A DNA stretch of 64,000 bases from Akkermansia sp. RCC_12PD (GCF_036417355.1 NZ_CP143889.1:3038001-3102000); one strand, 5' to 3'. Counted from the first letter of the stretch, positions 1 through 9,596 are shown. The notes: generated from the letters alone by a model not told the origin. Program-made: numbers and translations.

Positions 1-517
1 CGGCTGCATGGTGGACGTGCGCGGCGTGGGGGTGCTGATACGCGGCAAGAGCGGCGTGGGGAAGAGTGAAACGGCCCTGGGCCTGATCGAACGCGGGGCG
101 GCTCTCGTGGCGGACGACATGGTTTACGTGCGCAACGTGGGCGGAGAACTAGTGGCAAGTGCGCCGGAGATGAGCCGCGGCTTCATGGAAGTGCGCGGCC
201 TGGGCATCGTCAACATCACTACCCTGTTCGGGCTGAAGTCCCTGCGCCACAACAAGCGGCTGGACCTCATCGTCACGCTCATTCCCGCCAGGGACCAGGA
301 ACAGCTGGACAGGCTGGGTCTGGAGAGGGAAGGTCTTGAAGTTCTGGGAGAAAAAGTATTGCACGTCCAACTTTCCGTGGCCCCCGGCAGGGATATAGCG
401 CGCTTGGTGGAAGTGGCCGCCATGGACTACCATCTCAAGGACATGGGCATCGATATGGCCGGAGAGTTCAACCGCCGCCTCATGTCAAACTTCCCGGCCC
501 CGGAAAGCGACGACTGA
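1..517 (+). CDS. hprK: HPr kinase/phosphorylase, C-terminal part (5' end outside window)
   Basis: Partial gene: the reading frame is open to base 2, so the true start lies upstream; about 172 residues remain. A P-loop GKSGVGKSE is followed by the HPrK-type segment RGFMEVRGLGIVNI and an acidic tail. In this family the enzyme phosphorylates and dephosphorylates the regulatory serine of HPr using ATP or pyrophosphate. It sits 77 bases upstream of ptsH, whose product carries the matching Ser46, which supports the assignment. What is missing is the N-terminal domain, so the full length cannot be judged. Confidence 0.93.
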   Translation, partial: GCMVDVRGVGVLIRGKSGVGKSETALGLIERGAALVADDMVYVRNVGGELVASAPEMSRGFMEVRGLGIVNITTLFGLKSLRHNKRLDLIVTLIPARDQEQLDRLGLEREGLEVLGEKVLHVQLSVAPGRDIARLVEVAAMDYHLKDMGIDMAGEFNRRLMSNFPAPESDD

Positions 518-594
518 CAAAAAACTCTTGGAAAAAAGCTCTTATTAGTGTACTTACCGTTTTAGCAACCGCTTCACCCCTTACTTCTATTTCC

Positions 595-861
595 ATGGTT
601 ACCAAGGAACTCACCATCATCAACAAACTCGGCATTCATGCCCGCCCGGCTGCTCAATTCGTCAAACTGGCCAGCAGCTTTGATGCAGACATCGTCGTGG
701 AAAAGGATGGCGAAGAAGTTGACGGAAAGAGCATTCTGGGCCTCATGATGCTGGCCGTGGGACACGGTTCCAAGATCACCGTCACGGCTGAAGGGAAGGA
801 CGAGCAGCAGGCGCTCGACGCGCTGGAAGACTTGGTCGCCCGCAAATTCGAAGAAGATTGA
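595..861 (+). CDS. ptsH: phosphocarrier protein HPr
   Basis: 88 residues, the usual HPr size. The active-site His15 is visible in GIHARPA and the regulatory serine at Ser46 in GKSILGLMML, so the protein can in principle receive phosphate from both Enzyme I (His) and HPr kinase (Ser). Located between hprK and ptsI on the same strand. No Shine-Dalgarno sequence is seen before the ATG; the leader is pyrimidine-rich. TTGGAA and TACTTA, 17 bases apart near 529-557, could be a weak promoter. No sugar-specific Enzyme II gene is in the window, so a regulatory role is likely, but this is inference. Confidence 0.96.
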   Translation: MVTKELTIINKLGIHARPAAQFVKLASSFDADIVVEKDGEEVDGKSILGLMMLAVGHGSKITVTAEGKDEQQALDALEDLVARKFEED

Positions 862-907
862 ACATATTCCGGCTCATGGCCATGAGTCCGGGCCAGAAAG
901 CCCGCAG

Positions 908-2689
908 ATGATTCAGGAACCCATTTCCACGGAAGAAATACATCTCCAGGGCATTCCTGTTTCTCCCGGCATCGCCCTCGGTAAAATCAGGATCCAGATC
1001 AAGGGGTCCAAGGAACCGGTCGCCTACGACATTGAGCCGGACGAGGTGGATTCCGAATTGGTGCGCTTTCACCGCGCCCTTCAGACGACCGCGGTGCAGA
1101 TCAGGGCCCTGCGCGAGCGCATGATCCAAATTTCCGGGGAAAAGGAAGCCGCCATTTTTGACGCCCACATTCTCCTCCTCCAGGACAAGATCATCCTCGA
1201 CCAGGTCCGCACGGAACTGGCCAGGCGCCTCCAGAACGTGGAGCATATCTTCTACGTGGTCATGCAGAACTACATGGAAGTCCTGCGCCGCGTGGACGAC
1301 CCCTACCTGCGGGCCAAGACCGCGGACATGGAGGACATCATGCAGCGGGTGATCGACAACCTGCGCAGCACGGAACCGCCGGAGGAAGACGAGGAGGACG
1401 GGGAAGAGCCCGAAATCCTCGTGGCGTACGACCTAACGCCTTCCGACACCGCCGCGGTGGACGCCAGCCAGATTCACGGATTCGCCACGGAAATAGGGTC
1501 CTCCGTTTCCCATACGGCCATTCTTGCGCGTTCCATGGGCATTCCCGCCGTGGTGGGGCTGGAGCAGGCGCTGCTGAATGTGGAAAGCCACGCTCCGGCC
1601 ATTCTGGACGGCTACAAGGGCGTCCTCATCCTCAAGCCTTCCACGGAGACCGTAGAATACTACAAGCGGCTCCAGGTGGAGAAGGAAAAGGCGTACAAGG
1701 CCCTGGAAGCCCTGCGGGACCTGCCCACCGTCACCCGGGACGGCCGCAGCATCCGGCTCTCCGTCAACGTGGAATTCCCCCATGAATACTCCGGCATCAA
1801 GGAGGTGGGCGCGGAAGGCGTAGGGCTGTTCCGCACGGAGTTCTTCCTGCTGGGCAATCCATCCGGCATGCCGGATGAAGAGGAGCAGATGCACTATTAC
1901 AAAAAACTGGCGGAAGGCTGCGCCCCTCACGGCGTCATCTTCCGCACGCTGGATTCCGGAGGCGACAAGCTGCCCTGCGAACGGCTCGACACTCCGGAAC
2001 CGAACCCCTTCCTGGGCTGGCGCGGCATCCGCGTTTCCCTGAGCCGTCCGGAACTGTTCAAGCAGCAGCTCCGCGCCATTCTGCGCGCCTGCGCGGACAC
2101 GCCCGGCTGCGGCATCATGTTCCCGATGATTTCCGGCTATACGGAAGTAATCACCGCCAAGCACATCCTCCAGGAATGCAGGGAAGAGCTGGAACGGGAA
2201 AAAATCCCCTACGCGCGGGACTTGAAAGTGGGCATCATGATTGAAGTCCCCAGCGCCGCCATCATGACGGACGTGCTTGCGAAGGAAGTGGACTTCTTTT
2301 CCGTGGGAACCAACGACCTGACACAGTACACAATTGCCGTGGACAGGGTCAACAACCGTGTGGCCAACATGTTCCGCCCCACGCACCCGGCCGTGGTGCG
2401 CATCATCGGCATGACGATTGCCGCCGGTGACAAGGAAGGCATCCCGACGGCCATCTGCGGGGAAATGGCGGGTGACATCACCCTGCTGCCCCTGCTGGTG
2501 GGGCTGGGGGCCACCTCCATGTCCGTGGGCGTCCACCTGGTTCCCATCATCCGCTACGCCATCCGCAATCTGGACTACGGCCAGTGCCGGGAGATGGCCG
2601 GGAAAGCCCTCTGCGCTCCCAACAGCCGGACCATTGTCAATTTGAGCCTGGCCCTGGCCCGGGAATCCTATCCGGCCCTGTTCGAATAA
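908..2689 (+). CDS. ptsI: PTS Enzyme I (phosphoenolpyruvate-protein phosphotransferase)
   Basis: 593 residues, slightly longer than the typical 570-580. The phosphohistidine motif GSSVSHTAILAR places the active His at residue 202. The C-terminal PEP-binding half shows LFRTEF, the VGTNDLTQYT segment and the catalytic-cysteine motif AICGEMAGD. A short acidic insert (about residues 158-168) lies between the HPr-binding region and the phosphohistidine domain. Enzyme I transfers phosphate from PEP to His15 of HPr. The gene is 46 bases after ptsH and is probably co-transcribed. The first ATG of the frame is used; there is no clear ribosome-binding site. Confidence 0.95.
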   Translation: MIQEPISTEEIHLQGIPVSPGIALGKIRIQIKGSKEPVAYDIEPDEVDSELVRFHRALQTTAVQIRALRERMIQISGEKEAAIFDAHILLLQDKIILDQVRTELARRLQNVEHIFYVVMQNYMEVLRRVDDPYLRAKTADMEDIMQRVIDNLRSTEPPEEDEEDGEEPEILVAYDLTPSDTAAVDASQIHGFATEIGSSVSHTAILARSMGIPAVVGLEQALLNVESHAPAILDGYKGVLILKPSTETVEYYKRLQVEKEKAYKALEALRDLPTVTRDGRSIRLSVNVEFPHEYSGIKEVGAEGVGLFRTEFFLLGNPSGMPDEEEQMHYYKKLAEGCAPHGVIFRTLDSGGDKLPCERLDTPEPNPFLGWRGIRVSLSRPELFKQQLRAILRACADTPGCGIMFPMISGYTEVITAKHILQECREELEREKIPYARDLKVGIMIEVPSAAIMTDVLAKEVDFFSVGTNDLTQYTIAVDRVNNRVANMFRPTHPAVVRIIGMTIAAGDKEGIPTAICGEMAGDITLLPLLVGLGATSMSVGVHLVPIIRYAIRNLDYGQCREMAGKALCAPNSRTIVNLSLALARESYPALFE

Positions 2690-2760
2690 AACCGGAGCAC
2701 GGCCGGGAAACCGTTCTATCCCGCATCCGGCAAAAAACATGGCTGGGCAGACATGCAATC

Positions 2761-2790
2761 TTGACAGATTCACGCGTCACGTGCGTTATA
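2761..2790 (+). promoter_or_regulatory. candidate promoter of the sulfatase gene
   Basis: A perfect TTGACA hexamer at 2761-2766 lies 44 bases before the ATG. The -10 is not clean: CGTTAT, GTTATA and TATATT start 17, 18 and 20 bases after the -35. Confidence 0.4.
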
Positions 2791-2810
2791 TTATTATCAG
2801 CATTTTCACC

Positions 2811-4499
2811 ATGAGATATTCCAAAACCGCCGCCTCTCTCGCCCTGTGCCTGGTCGGCACTGCCTTTTCCGCCTCCGCAGCGACTCCGGCGGCAACTGCC
2901 CCGGCCGCCCAGAAACGCCCCAACATCATTTTCTTCCTGGTGGACGACATGGGCTGGCAGGATACCTCCCTGCCTTTCTGGAGGGAAGCCGACGGCACGC
3001 CCAAACCCACCTTCCTGAACAAACGCTACCGCACACCGAACATGGAGGCCCTGGGCAAACAGGGCATGGTCTTTACGGATGCCTATGCCCAGCCCATCTG
3101 CTCCCCCAGCCGATGCAGCCTCATGTCCGGAATGAACTCCGCCCGGCACCGCGTGACGAACTGGACGCTTCTGCGGGACAAAACCACGGATGCAAGCCAC
3201 AAGGTGCTGCAAGCGCCTCCGGACTGGAGCGTCAACGGCATTCAGCCGGCAGGCACCAAATCTTCCGGCACCACTCATCTGCCGCTGACGGAACAGGAAA
3301 TCCGGTACAAAATGGACAAACCCTTCACTCCCGTCCTGGCTCTCCCTGCCCTGCTCAAGAAACAGGGATACACGACCATTCACTGCGGAAAGGCCCACTT
3401 CGGCAGCAAGGAAACTCCAGGAGCCAACCCCAAGCTCTTCGGGTTCGACTACAATATCGCCGGTACGGAAATAGGAGGTCCTGCGGATTACCGGGGCTCC
3501 CAGAAATACGGCACCGGCAATTTTCATGTCCGGGGGCTGGATGAGAACAACTATTATGAGAACGACACCTTCCTGACGGAAGCACTTACCCTGGAAGCCC
3601 TCAAACGTCTGGACGCCATCCGCAAGAACCCTGGGGAATCCAACAAGCCTTTCTACCTCTACATGTCCCATTATGCCATCCACGCTCCATTCAATATGAA
3701 CGGCTACGACAAGCGTTTTGCGGAAAACTATTCCAACCCCAACGACGGCCACAAATGGTCCGACAACGAGAAGAGATATTCCGGCCTGATCGAAGGGATG
3801 GACAAGAGCCTGGGCGACATCCGGGAATACCTGAAAAAGAACAATCTGGATAAAAACACCATCATCATTTTCATGGCGGACAACGGCGGCCTGGCCATCA
3901 GCGGCCGCATGGGCAACAAGGAATCCAACTATCCCCTCAGCTTCGGCAAGGGGTCCAACCGGGAGGGAGGCATCCGCGAGCCGATGATCGTGTATTGGCC
4001 CGGTGTCACCAAGGAGGGAAGCGTCTGCACCACGCCCGTCATCATTGAAGACTTCTTCCCCTCCATTCTGGAAATGGCGGGAGCCAGAAAAGTAAAAACG
4101 CCCCAGGTAGTGGACGGCAAGAGCTTCGTTCCTCTGCTGAAAGGCGGCAAGATATCCGCCAACCGCCCCCTGCTCTTCCACACGCCCAACGTGTGGGGAG
4201 AAGGAAACGGCAACAGTCCCCTTTATTCCCCCAGCACCGCCATGCGCCAGGGCGACTGGAAGCTGATTTACTGGCACCCCACCCAGAAGTTCGAACTGTT
4301 CAACCTCAAGGAAGATATCAGCGAAGAAAACAACCTGGCGGACAAGCACCCCGAACGGGTGAAAGCCATGGCCAAGGTCATGACGGCCCTGCTCAAGGAC
4401 CGCAAGGCCCAGATGCCCACCTACAAGAAGAACAACCCCGCGGGGGCCCGCGAAGGCTCGCCCGTGCCGTGGCCGGACCAGGCCGCCGCCAGGCTTTAA
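2811..4499 (+). CDS. secreted FGly-type sulfatase (arylsulfatase / N-acetylglucosamine-sulfatase like)
   Basis: 562 residues from the chosen ATG, which opens a typical signal peptide (MRYSKTAASLALCLVGTAFS then ASA). An in-frame ATG 72 bases upstream is rejected because it would bury the signal peptide. The metal-binding start PNIIFFLVDDMG and the formylglycine motif CSPSR (Cys97) with SLMSGM following are diagnostic of the sulfatase superfamily; ADNGG further on fits metal coordination. The cysteine must be oxidised to formylglycine after translation, and no typical maturase is seen here. The role is probably desulfation of mucin or host glycans in the periplasm or at the surface. The exact substrate cannot be read from sequence. 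Confidence 0.93.
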   Translation: MRYSKTAASLALCLVGTAFSASAATPAATAPAAQKRPNIIFFLVDDMGWQDTSLPFWREADGTPKPTFLNKRYRTPNMEALGKQGMVFTDAYAQPICSPSRCSLMSGMNSARHRVTNWTLLRDKTTDASHKVLQAPPDWSVNGIQPAGTKSSGTTHLPLTEQEIRYKMDKPFTPVLALPALLKKQGYTTIHCGKAHFGSKETPGANPKLFGFDYNIAGTEIGGPADYRGSQKYGTGNFHVRGLDENNYYENDTFLTEALTLEALKRLDAIRKNPGESNKPFYLYMSHYAIHAPFNMNGYDKRFAENYSNPNDGHKWSDNEKRYSGLIEGMDKSLGDIREYLKKNNLDKNTIIIFMADNGGLAISGRMGNKESNYPLSFGKGSNREGGIREPMIVYWPGVTKEGSVCTTPVIIEDFFPSILEMAGARKVKTPQVVDGKSFVPLLKGGKISANRPLLFHTPNVWGEGNGNSPLYSPSTAMRQGDWKLIYWHPTQKFELFNLKEDISEENNLADKHPERVKAMAKVMTALLKDRKAQMPTYKKNNPAGAREGSPVPWPDQAAARL

Positions 4500-4600
4500 A
4501 GGCATTTGCTCTCCTCCCCGGAAAGCCGCATTATTCCCTTTTCTTTTAAAGGAACCGGGAGTATGGTGCGGCTTTCCTGTTTTTATTCCCTTTCCAACAT

Positions 4601-5518
4601 ATGAAAAACCTCCTTTCCATAGAACAGCTCACCGGAGACGAAATCAGGGACCTGCTGGCCCTGGGCCACAAACTCAAGGCGGAACGCGGCCACCATGAAC
4701 ACCTTCCCCTGAAAGGCCAGACCTGGGCGCTGATCTTTTCCAAATCCTCCACCCGCACCCGCGTTTCCTTTGAAGTGGGCATCAGCGAGCTGGGGGGGCG
4801 CCCCATGTTCCTTTCCGTCCATGACATCCAGCTGGGGCGGGGAGAACCCATCAAGGACACCGCCCGCGTGCTGGGCCGCATGATCCACGGCGCAGCCATC
4901 CGCACCTACGGACAGCAGGAAGTGGAGGAATTCGCCTCCTTCTCCGGCATTCCCACCATCAACGCGCTGACGGACGAGGAACACCCCTGCCAAATCCTGG
5001 CGGACCTGCTGACCATTGAAGAGCTTTACGGCCCCGGCTCCTGGAAGGACATGAAAATCGCCTTCGTCGGAGACGGGGACAACAACATGTCCCGCTCCTG
5101 GATGTGGGCGGCCAAGCGACTGGGCTTCACGCTCGCTATCGGCGCGCCCACCAATTACCTGCCTCTGGAAGACTTCCGCAGGCATCTGGACTGCGACAAC
5201 GTCATCTTTACCACAAACCCCGAGGAAGCCGTCCGGGACGCCTCCGTCATCAACACGGACGTCTGGCTCTCCATGGGCCAGGAGGCGGAAGGCCAGTCCA
5301 AGGAAAAGCATTTCTACCCCTACCAGGTGAACGAGGAACTGCTGACCCACGCGGCCCCCAGCCATTCCGTGTTCCACTGCCTGCCCGCCTACCGCGGGAA
5401 GGAAATCACGGAAGACGTGCTGGAACGCTTCGCCCCGGTCATCTTCCAGGAGGCGGAAAACCGCGTGCATGCCCAGAAAGCCGTTCTCGCCACGCTTGCC
5501 GAAGCCAGCAAGGCATAA
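4601..5518 (+). CDS. argF: ornithine carbamoyltransferase
   Basis: 305 residues, normal for the family. The carbamoyl-phosphate-binding motif STRTR is at residues 50-54, followed by HPCQILADL and the ornithine-binding HCLPAYRGKEI near the C terminus. The last of these separates it from aspartate carbamoyltransferase. It makes citrulline from ornithine and carbamoyl phosphate in the cytoplasm (arginine synthesis). No other arg biosynthesis gene is adjacent; the downstream sufE-like gene starts 19 bases later. Confidence 0.96.
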   Translation: MKNLLSIEQLTGDEIRDLLALGHKLKAERGHHEHLPLKGQTWALIFSKSSTRTRVSFEVGISELGGRPMFLSVHDIQLGRGEPIKDTARVLGRMIHGAAIRTYGQQEVEEFASFSGIPTINALTDEEHPCQILADLLTIEELYGPGSWKDMKIAFVGDGDNNMSRSWMWAAKRLGFTLAIGAPTNYLPLEDFRRHLDCDNVIFTTNPEEAVRDASVINTDVWLSMGQEAEGQSKEKHFYPYQVNEELLTHAAPSHSVFHCLPAYRGKEITEDVLERFAPVIFQEAENRVHAQKAVLATLAEASKA

Positions 5519-5537
5519 CCTTTCCATTCCCCCCGCC

Positions 5538-5960
5538 ATGAATTACGAAGAACGCCTGCAAGACCTGCTGGACGAACTGGACCTGTTCCAGGACTGGACG
5601 GAACGCTACGAATACATCATCAGCCTGGGCAAGAAGCTTCCTCCGCTGGAGGAGGCGTACAAGACGGACGAGTCCCTCATCAAGGGCTGTCAGTCCAGGG
5701 TGTGGGTGCATACGGAACAGGATAACAACGGCCTTCTGAAACTCTACGCGGACAGCGATTCCCTGATTACCAAGGGTCTCATCGCCGTATTCGTACGCCT
5801 GCTCTCCGGCCTGCCGCCGGAAGAAATCCTGAAAGCGGACATGTCCAAGCTGGACAAGACCGGACTCAAGGACCACCTGGCGCCCACCAGGGCCAACGCC
5901 CTCAACTCCATGGCAGCCCAAATCAAGCAGGCCGCCATGCGCATGGTTGAAAACAAGTAA
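5538..5960 (+). CDS. sufE: SufE-like sulfur acceptor protein
   Basis: 140 residues from the ATG chosen at MNYEERL; an earlier in-frame ATG at 5469 would overlap argF and adds nothing conserved. The motif LIKGCQSRVW puts the sulfur-accepting cysteine at residue 51, as in E. coli SufE. SufE-family proteins take persulfide sulfur from a cysteine desulfurase and pass it to the SUF Fe-S assembly scaffold. No sufS or sufBCD lies in the window, so the partner must be encoded elsewhere. CsdE would be an equivalent name. Confidence 0.9.
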   Translation: MNYEERLQDLLDELDLFQDWTERYEYIISLGKKLPPLEEAYKTDESLIKGCQSRVWVHTEQDNNGLLKLYADSDSLITKGLIAVFVRLLSGLPPEEILKADMSKLDKTGLKDHLAPTRANALNSMAAQIKQAAMRMVENK

Positions 5961-5974
5961 CCGTCCCTTCCCCG

Positions 5975-6373
5975 ATGTTCTCCAGACTCCTTCCCCATCT
6001 GGCCCTTCTGGCCGCCGCGGCCTGTTCCTGCATCTCATGCAGCAGCACTTCCGGAGACATGACAATACGCAGCATTCCTTCCGGGGCCAGCCTGCGCGTC
6101 AACGGGGAGTATGTGGGGCAGGCTCCCGCCACCCTCTCCCTGAACAGGCACAAACCTATTCACGTGGCGGCGGACAAGCCGGGCTACTACTCCGCGGAAA
6201 AAACCTTCCACCCGGAAATGACCACGGGAGGGGCCATTCTATGGGGACTCAACAACGAGAAGTCTAAAAACTTCAAGACCGATACCCTGACCATCCGTCT
6301 CAAAAAGAGGAATTCCGAAGCGCCCCCGCTGGAGAAACTGCCTCCGGCATGGGAGCAAGGCCATAAGCTTTAG
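5975..6373 (+). CDS. PEGA-domain lipoprotein
   Basis: 132 residues. The N terminus has a hydrophobic stretch ending in cysteines (LLAAAAC and a later SCISC), consistent with a lipoprotein signal. The PEGA-type segment MTIRSIPSGASLRVNGEYVG is followed by a second strand-rich repeat. PEGA domains are short beta-folds of surface proteins. It follows sufE by 14 bases but a functional link is not obvious. Exact lipid-attachment cysteine is uncertain. Confidence 0.75.
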   Translation: MFSRLLPHLALLAAAACSCISCSSTSGDMTIRSIPSGASLRVNGEYVGQAPATLSLNRHKPIHVAADKPGYYSAEKTFHPEMTTGGAILWGLNNEKSKNFKTDTLTIRLKKRNSEAPPLEKLPPAWEQGHKL

Positions 6374-6626
6374 TAAGCGCACGGGCCGGAAAAGTTGATT
6401 CATCCACAGCCATTCAGAGAGGCAACGGCCATCCTTTTTCCATCAGGGACCGCAACGCCCGGATTTCTCCCGGCTTCAGGCTTCACCGGACATCAGGAGA
6501 GTGCCCTCCCCTTCTTTTGTAAAACGGCAAAACCGTCCGCCATTTCCCCAATCCGCATCTTCAGGGAATCCGGAAAAGATGTAGGCGCATTCCTTTCACC
6601 GGACAGGGCGGCGATTACGGCATTCG

Positions 6627-8663
6627 CTACGCATCCGGTTCAGCGGGACGGGCCATCACGGCGGACCCCACTCTTTTCAACACCAGGGCCGTGCGGGGAA
6701 GCAGGTACAGGGAGAGCCTGCTCTCTTCATCCGTAAAATGGTGCACGGCTCCGTCCTGCCGCCCGAATCCGCCAAACCGGGCATTGTCCGTATCCAGCAC
6801 CACCTTCCATTCCCCTTTCTGGGGTGCGGGCAGCGTGTAGTCCATGATCGCCCGGTCCCCGGACCAGTTGAATACGAAGACAAGCCCCCCGCGATGGAAT
6901 GCCATGATCTGGTTTTCCTCGTCAATATTCAGCGGGAACGGAGGGGGATTATTCAGCAGACGCGCCTCCAGGGCCAGCTGCACCATGGCATGGTCAAAAG
7001 CGTTCAGGAACTTGAACCTCAATCCGGGGTTGTCCACCAGAGACCACTGGCGGCGGCAATGGCTGTAGGACCAGCCGTTGCCCTCCCGCGGAAAATCAAT
7101 CCATTCCGGATGCCCGAATTCGTTGCCCATGAAGTTCAGCCAGCCTTCCCCGCCCGCGGCCAGAGTCACCAGGCGGATCATCTTGTGCAGCGCCATCCCG
7201 CGGTCAACGATCAGGCTTTGCTGGTCCACGGCCATCTTCCAGTACATTTCCTCATCCATCAACCGGAACGCCAGGGTCTTGTCCCCTACCAGGGCCTGGT
7301 CATGGCTCTCGCAGTAGGCCACGTGCGGTTCTCCGTAACGCCTGTTTGTCAGCGTGTACCACATGTCCCCCATGCTCCATTCCTCGTCCTTCCTCTCCTT
7401 GAGCAGCTTAATCCAGTAATCCGGAATGCCCATGGCCAGCCTGTGTGAAAAACCGATGCCGCCTTCATCCACCGGACGGCACAGCCCCGGCATGCCGGAC
7501 ATGTCTTCCGCAATCGCAACGGCGCCCGGCTTCACCCGCTGGATCAGCGTGGAAGCCAGCTGCAGGTAGGCGACGGCATCCGGATCAACGGAGGAGCCGA
7601 AGTACGCGCCCAGCTCCCCGAACGGCTCATGTCCCCTGTGGAAGTACAGCATGGACGTTACGCCGTCAAAGCGGAAGCCGTCGAACCGGAACTCTTCCAG
7701 CCACCACCGGACGTTGGAAAGCAGGAATTCGATCACCTCGTCCCGGCCGTAGTCAAAGCAGCAGGAATCCCAGTCCGGATGGCGGCCGCGCTCCCCGGGC
7801 AGAAAATACATGCCGCCAGAACCGTCGAAGTCGTTCAGCCCCTCGGCCTCGTTCTTCACGGCGTGGGAATGCACCACGTCCAGCAACACGGCAATGTTCA
7901 GGCCGTGCGCCTGGTCAATCAGGTATTTCAGGTCCTCCGGCGTGCCGAAACGGGAGGAAGGAGCAAAAAAGGAGGAAACGTGGTAGCCGAAGGAGCCGTA
8001 ATAGGGATGCTCCTGCACGGCCATCAGCTGGACAGTGTTGTACCCCAGGGCCGCGATGCGGGGAAGCACCTCGTCCGCAAACTCGCGGTATGTATGCACG
8101 CGCCCCTCTTCCCCGGCCATGCCTACATGCGCCTCATAAATGAACGGCACGTCTACCCGGGAAGGATCAAACCCGGAGTTCCTCCATTCGTAAGGACGTT
8201 CCGGCATCCATATTTCCCCGGCAAAATCATAGGTGGAAGGGTCCTGGACCGTCCTGGTAATCCAGGCGGGAATCCGGTCCTTGCCCGTGCCGTCCGCCCC
8301 CACCACGTGGACTTTCACCTTCTGGCCGTGGGCGAGAGAATCCGGAGGAAGGTTGATTTCCCACACGCCGCGTTCATTCCGCACCAGCGGATGGCTCCTG
8401 CGGTCCCAGCCGTTGAAATCCCCCGTCAGGAATAATCCGCGCGCGGCGGGCGCCCATTCCCGGTATGTCCATGCCCCCGTCTCCGGGTCCCGGTTGAATC
8501 CGTAATAGCGGTATCCTTCCGCATGCCTTTCCAAGGTCCCGGAACGCTGGATGATCCGCTTCATTTTCAGATCAAACAAACGCTGGCGGTCGCGGATCTG
8601 GCGAGCATACGGCTGCAGCCATCCGTCGGCCATCACCAGGCCGGGAATCGGGGGTCTTCTCAT
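6627..8663 (-). CDS. glgB: 1,4-alpha-glucan branching enzyme (GH13, eukaryote-like type)
   Basis: 678 residues. An N-terminal CBM48-like region (YREWAPAARGLFLTGDFNGW) precedes the GH13 barrel. Catalytic motifs are seen: DGFRFDGV with the nucleophile at about Asp333, VAIAEDMSG with the acid/base Glu, and ESHDQA with the transition-state Asp. The N-terminal IPGL...WLQPYA segment resembles the start of eukaryotic and Bacteroidetes-type branching enzymes, which supports the first ATG. The -10 TATCAT ends only 6 bases before this ATG, so the message would be leaderless. It introduces alpha-1,6 branches into glycogen; no other glg gene is adjacent. Confidence 0.94.
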   Translation of the reverse strand: MRRPPIPGLVMADGWLQPYARQIRDRQRLFDLKMKRIIQRSGTLERHAEGYRYYGFNRDPETGAWTYREWAPAARGLFLTGDFNGWDRRSHPLVRNERGVWEINLPPDSLAHGQKVKVHVVGADGTGKDRIPAWITRTVQDPSTYDFAGEIWMPERPYEWRNSGFDPSRVDVPFIYEAHVGMAGEEGRVHTYREFADEVLPRIAALGYNTVQLMAVQEHPYYGSFGYHVSSFFAPSSRFGTPEDLKYLIDQAHGLNIAVLLDVVHSHAVKNEAEGLNDFDGSGGMYFLPGERGRHPDWDSCCFDYGRDEVIEFLLSNVRWWLEEFRFDGFRFDGVTSMLYFHRGHEPFGELGAYFGSSVDPDAVAYLQLASTLIQRVKPGAVAIAEDMSGMPGLCRPVDEGGIGFSHRLAMGIPDYWIKLLKERKDEEWSMGDMWYTLTNRRYGEPHVAYCESHDQALVGDKTLAFRLMDEEMYWKMAVDQQSLIVDRGMALHKMIRLVTLAAGGEGWLNFMGNEFGHPEWIDFPREGNGWSYSHCRRQWSLVDNPGLRFKFLNAFDHAMVQLALEARLLNNPPPFPLNIDEENQIMAFHRGGLVFVFNWSGDRAIMDYTLPAPQKGEWKVVLDTDNARFGGFGRQDGAVHHFTDEESRLSLYLLPRTALVLKRVGSAVMARPAEPDA

Positions 8664-8669
8664 TATTCA

Positions 8670-8699
8670 ATGATACTCCGCCGTAATCAGCAGGGTCAA
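8670..8699 (-). promoter_or_regulatory. glgB promoter, predicted leaderless
   Basis: On the minus strand TTGACC (8699-8694), an 18-base spacer and TATCAT (8675-8670). The expected transcription start falls on or next to the A of the glgB ATG at 8663. Confidence 0.6.
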
Positions 8700-8831
8700 G
8701 GAGAAAGCCTGGAAGTTTTCTTCCTTCTCTCAAGTAGTGGAAGGTCGAAAATACTGGACAACCATTCCCAACGTTTTCGGACAAAAAAGCCTTTCATTTT
8801 AATTCTCCATACGGAAACAAAACGATTCTGG

Positions 8832-9596
8832 CTATCTCTCTTGACGCCATTCGTATTCCTTTTTTAGGGAGACCCCTTTGAGGGCGGCGCAGTAACAGGT
8901 ATAAAACTCGTTCCTTCGCAGGGCCAGGGCGGTATTGATCTTGCGCTTGAGCCATTTCACCTGGTGGTTGGCATCCATGTCCAAGGAAAAGGAATGGCTA
9001 TTGCCCGGTTTCCAGGAACCGCAGCAGTGGTGAATGGAGAAGCCATGGGAGCGAATGAAGGCAGGCTGCTCGAAAAACTCTTTGGGATAAAGTTCCACCA
9101 GGTCATTTTTCCACGCCTTGCCGTTCAGCAGGAACCCCGGAACTTCATTAATGAAATAATCTGTATAAATGCTATTGGAAACAGGCCAGTACTCTTCCTT
9201 GATTTCATTGTATAAATTCAACAATTCCATACAAATAGGATGACGTGAAGGGGCATAGAGAAAGGCGGTGCCCAAGGCGCAATCATACATGTATCCCAAT
9301 GCAAAACGATGATCTACGGAAAGCAGGGATAAAGGTTTGAACAATTCTATGTCGCAATCCAGATAAAATCCTCCCTGTTCGACTAAAGCCTGCAGGCGAA
9401 CCACATCCCCCAGAAATCCCCATTTCTTTTGTTCCAGGCACCTCCTGCCAAATTCAAACCCTGACACATCAATATTGTCTTCGTTCCATTCGATAATTTC
9501 GAAATCCGGATTAAGCGACTTCCATCTCTCCACATTGGACAGAACCGCTTCGGGAATGGGTCCTCCAAACCAGCAATAGTGAAGTTTTCGAATCAC
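8832..9596 (-). CDS. GT32-type glycosyltransferase (capsular/LPS sugar transferase)
   Basis: 254 residues, probably started by a GTG codon. The opening IRKLHYCWFGG, the later GFLGDVVRLQAL and the DXD element in GGFYLDCDIELF are characteristic of the DXD-containing sugar transferases of the GT32 / capsular polysaccharide synthesis type. The aspartates bind the metal and nucleotide-sugar. It sits alone on the minus strand between glgB and a non-coding AT-rich region. The substrate is unknown; a surface polysaccharide role is inferred from family and from the acyltransferase and EptA-like genes nearby. Confidence 0.8.
   Translation of the reverse strand: MIRKLHYCWFGGPIPEAVLSNVERWKSLNPDFEIIEWNEDNIDVSGFEFGRRCLEQKKWGFLGDVVRLQALVEQGGFYLDCDIELFKPLSLLSVDHRFALGYMYDCALGTAFLYAPSRHPICMELLNLYNEIKEEYWPVSNSIYTDYFINEVPGFLLNGKAWKNDLVELYPKEFFEQPAFIRSHGFSIHHCCGSWKPGNSHSFSLDMDANHQVKWLKRKINTALALRRNEFYTCYCAALKGVSLKKEYEWRQER

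Noticed and set aside
1433-2773. 446-codon open frame antisense to ptsI
   Set aside because: A by-product of GC-rich coding on the other strand; no domain features, whereas ptsI is unmistakable.
2637-4505. 622-codon open frame antisense to the sulfatase
   Set aside because: The sulfatase with its FGly motif occupies the plus strand; the antisense frame has no recognisable features.
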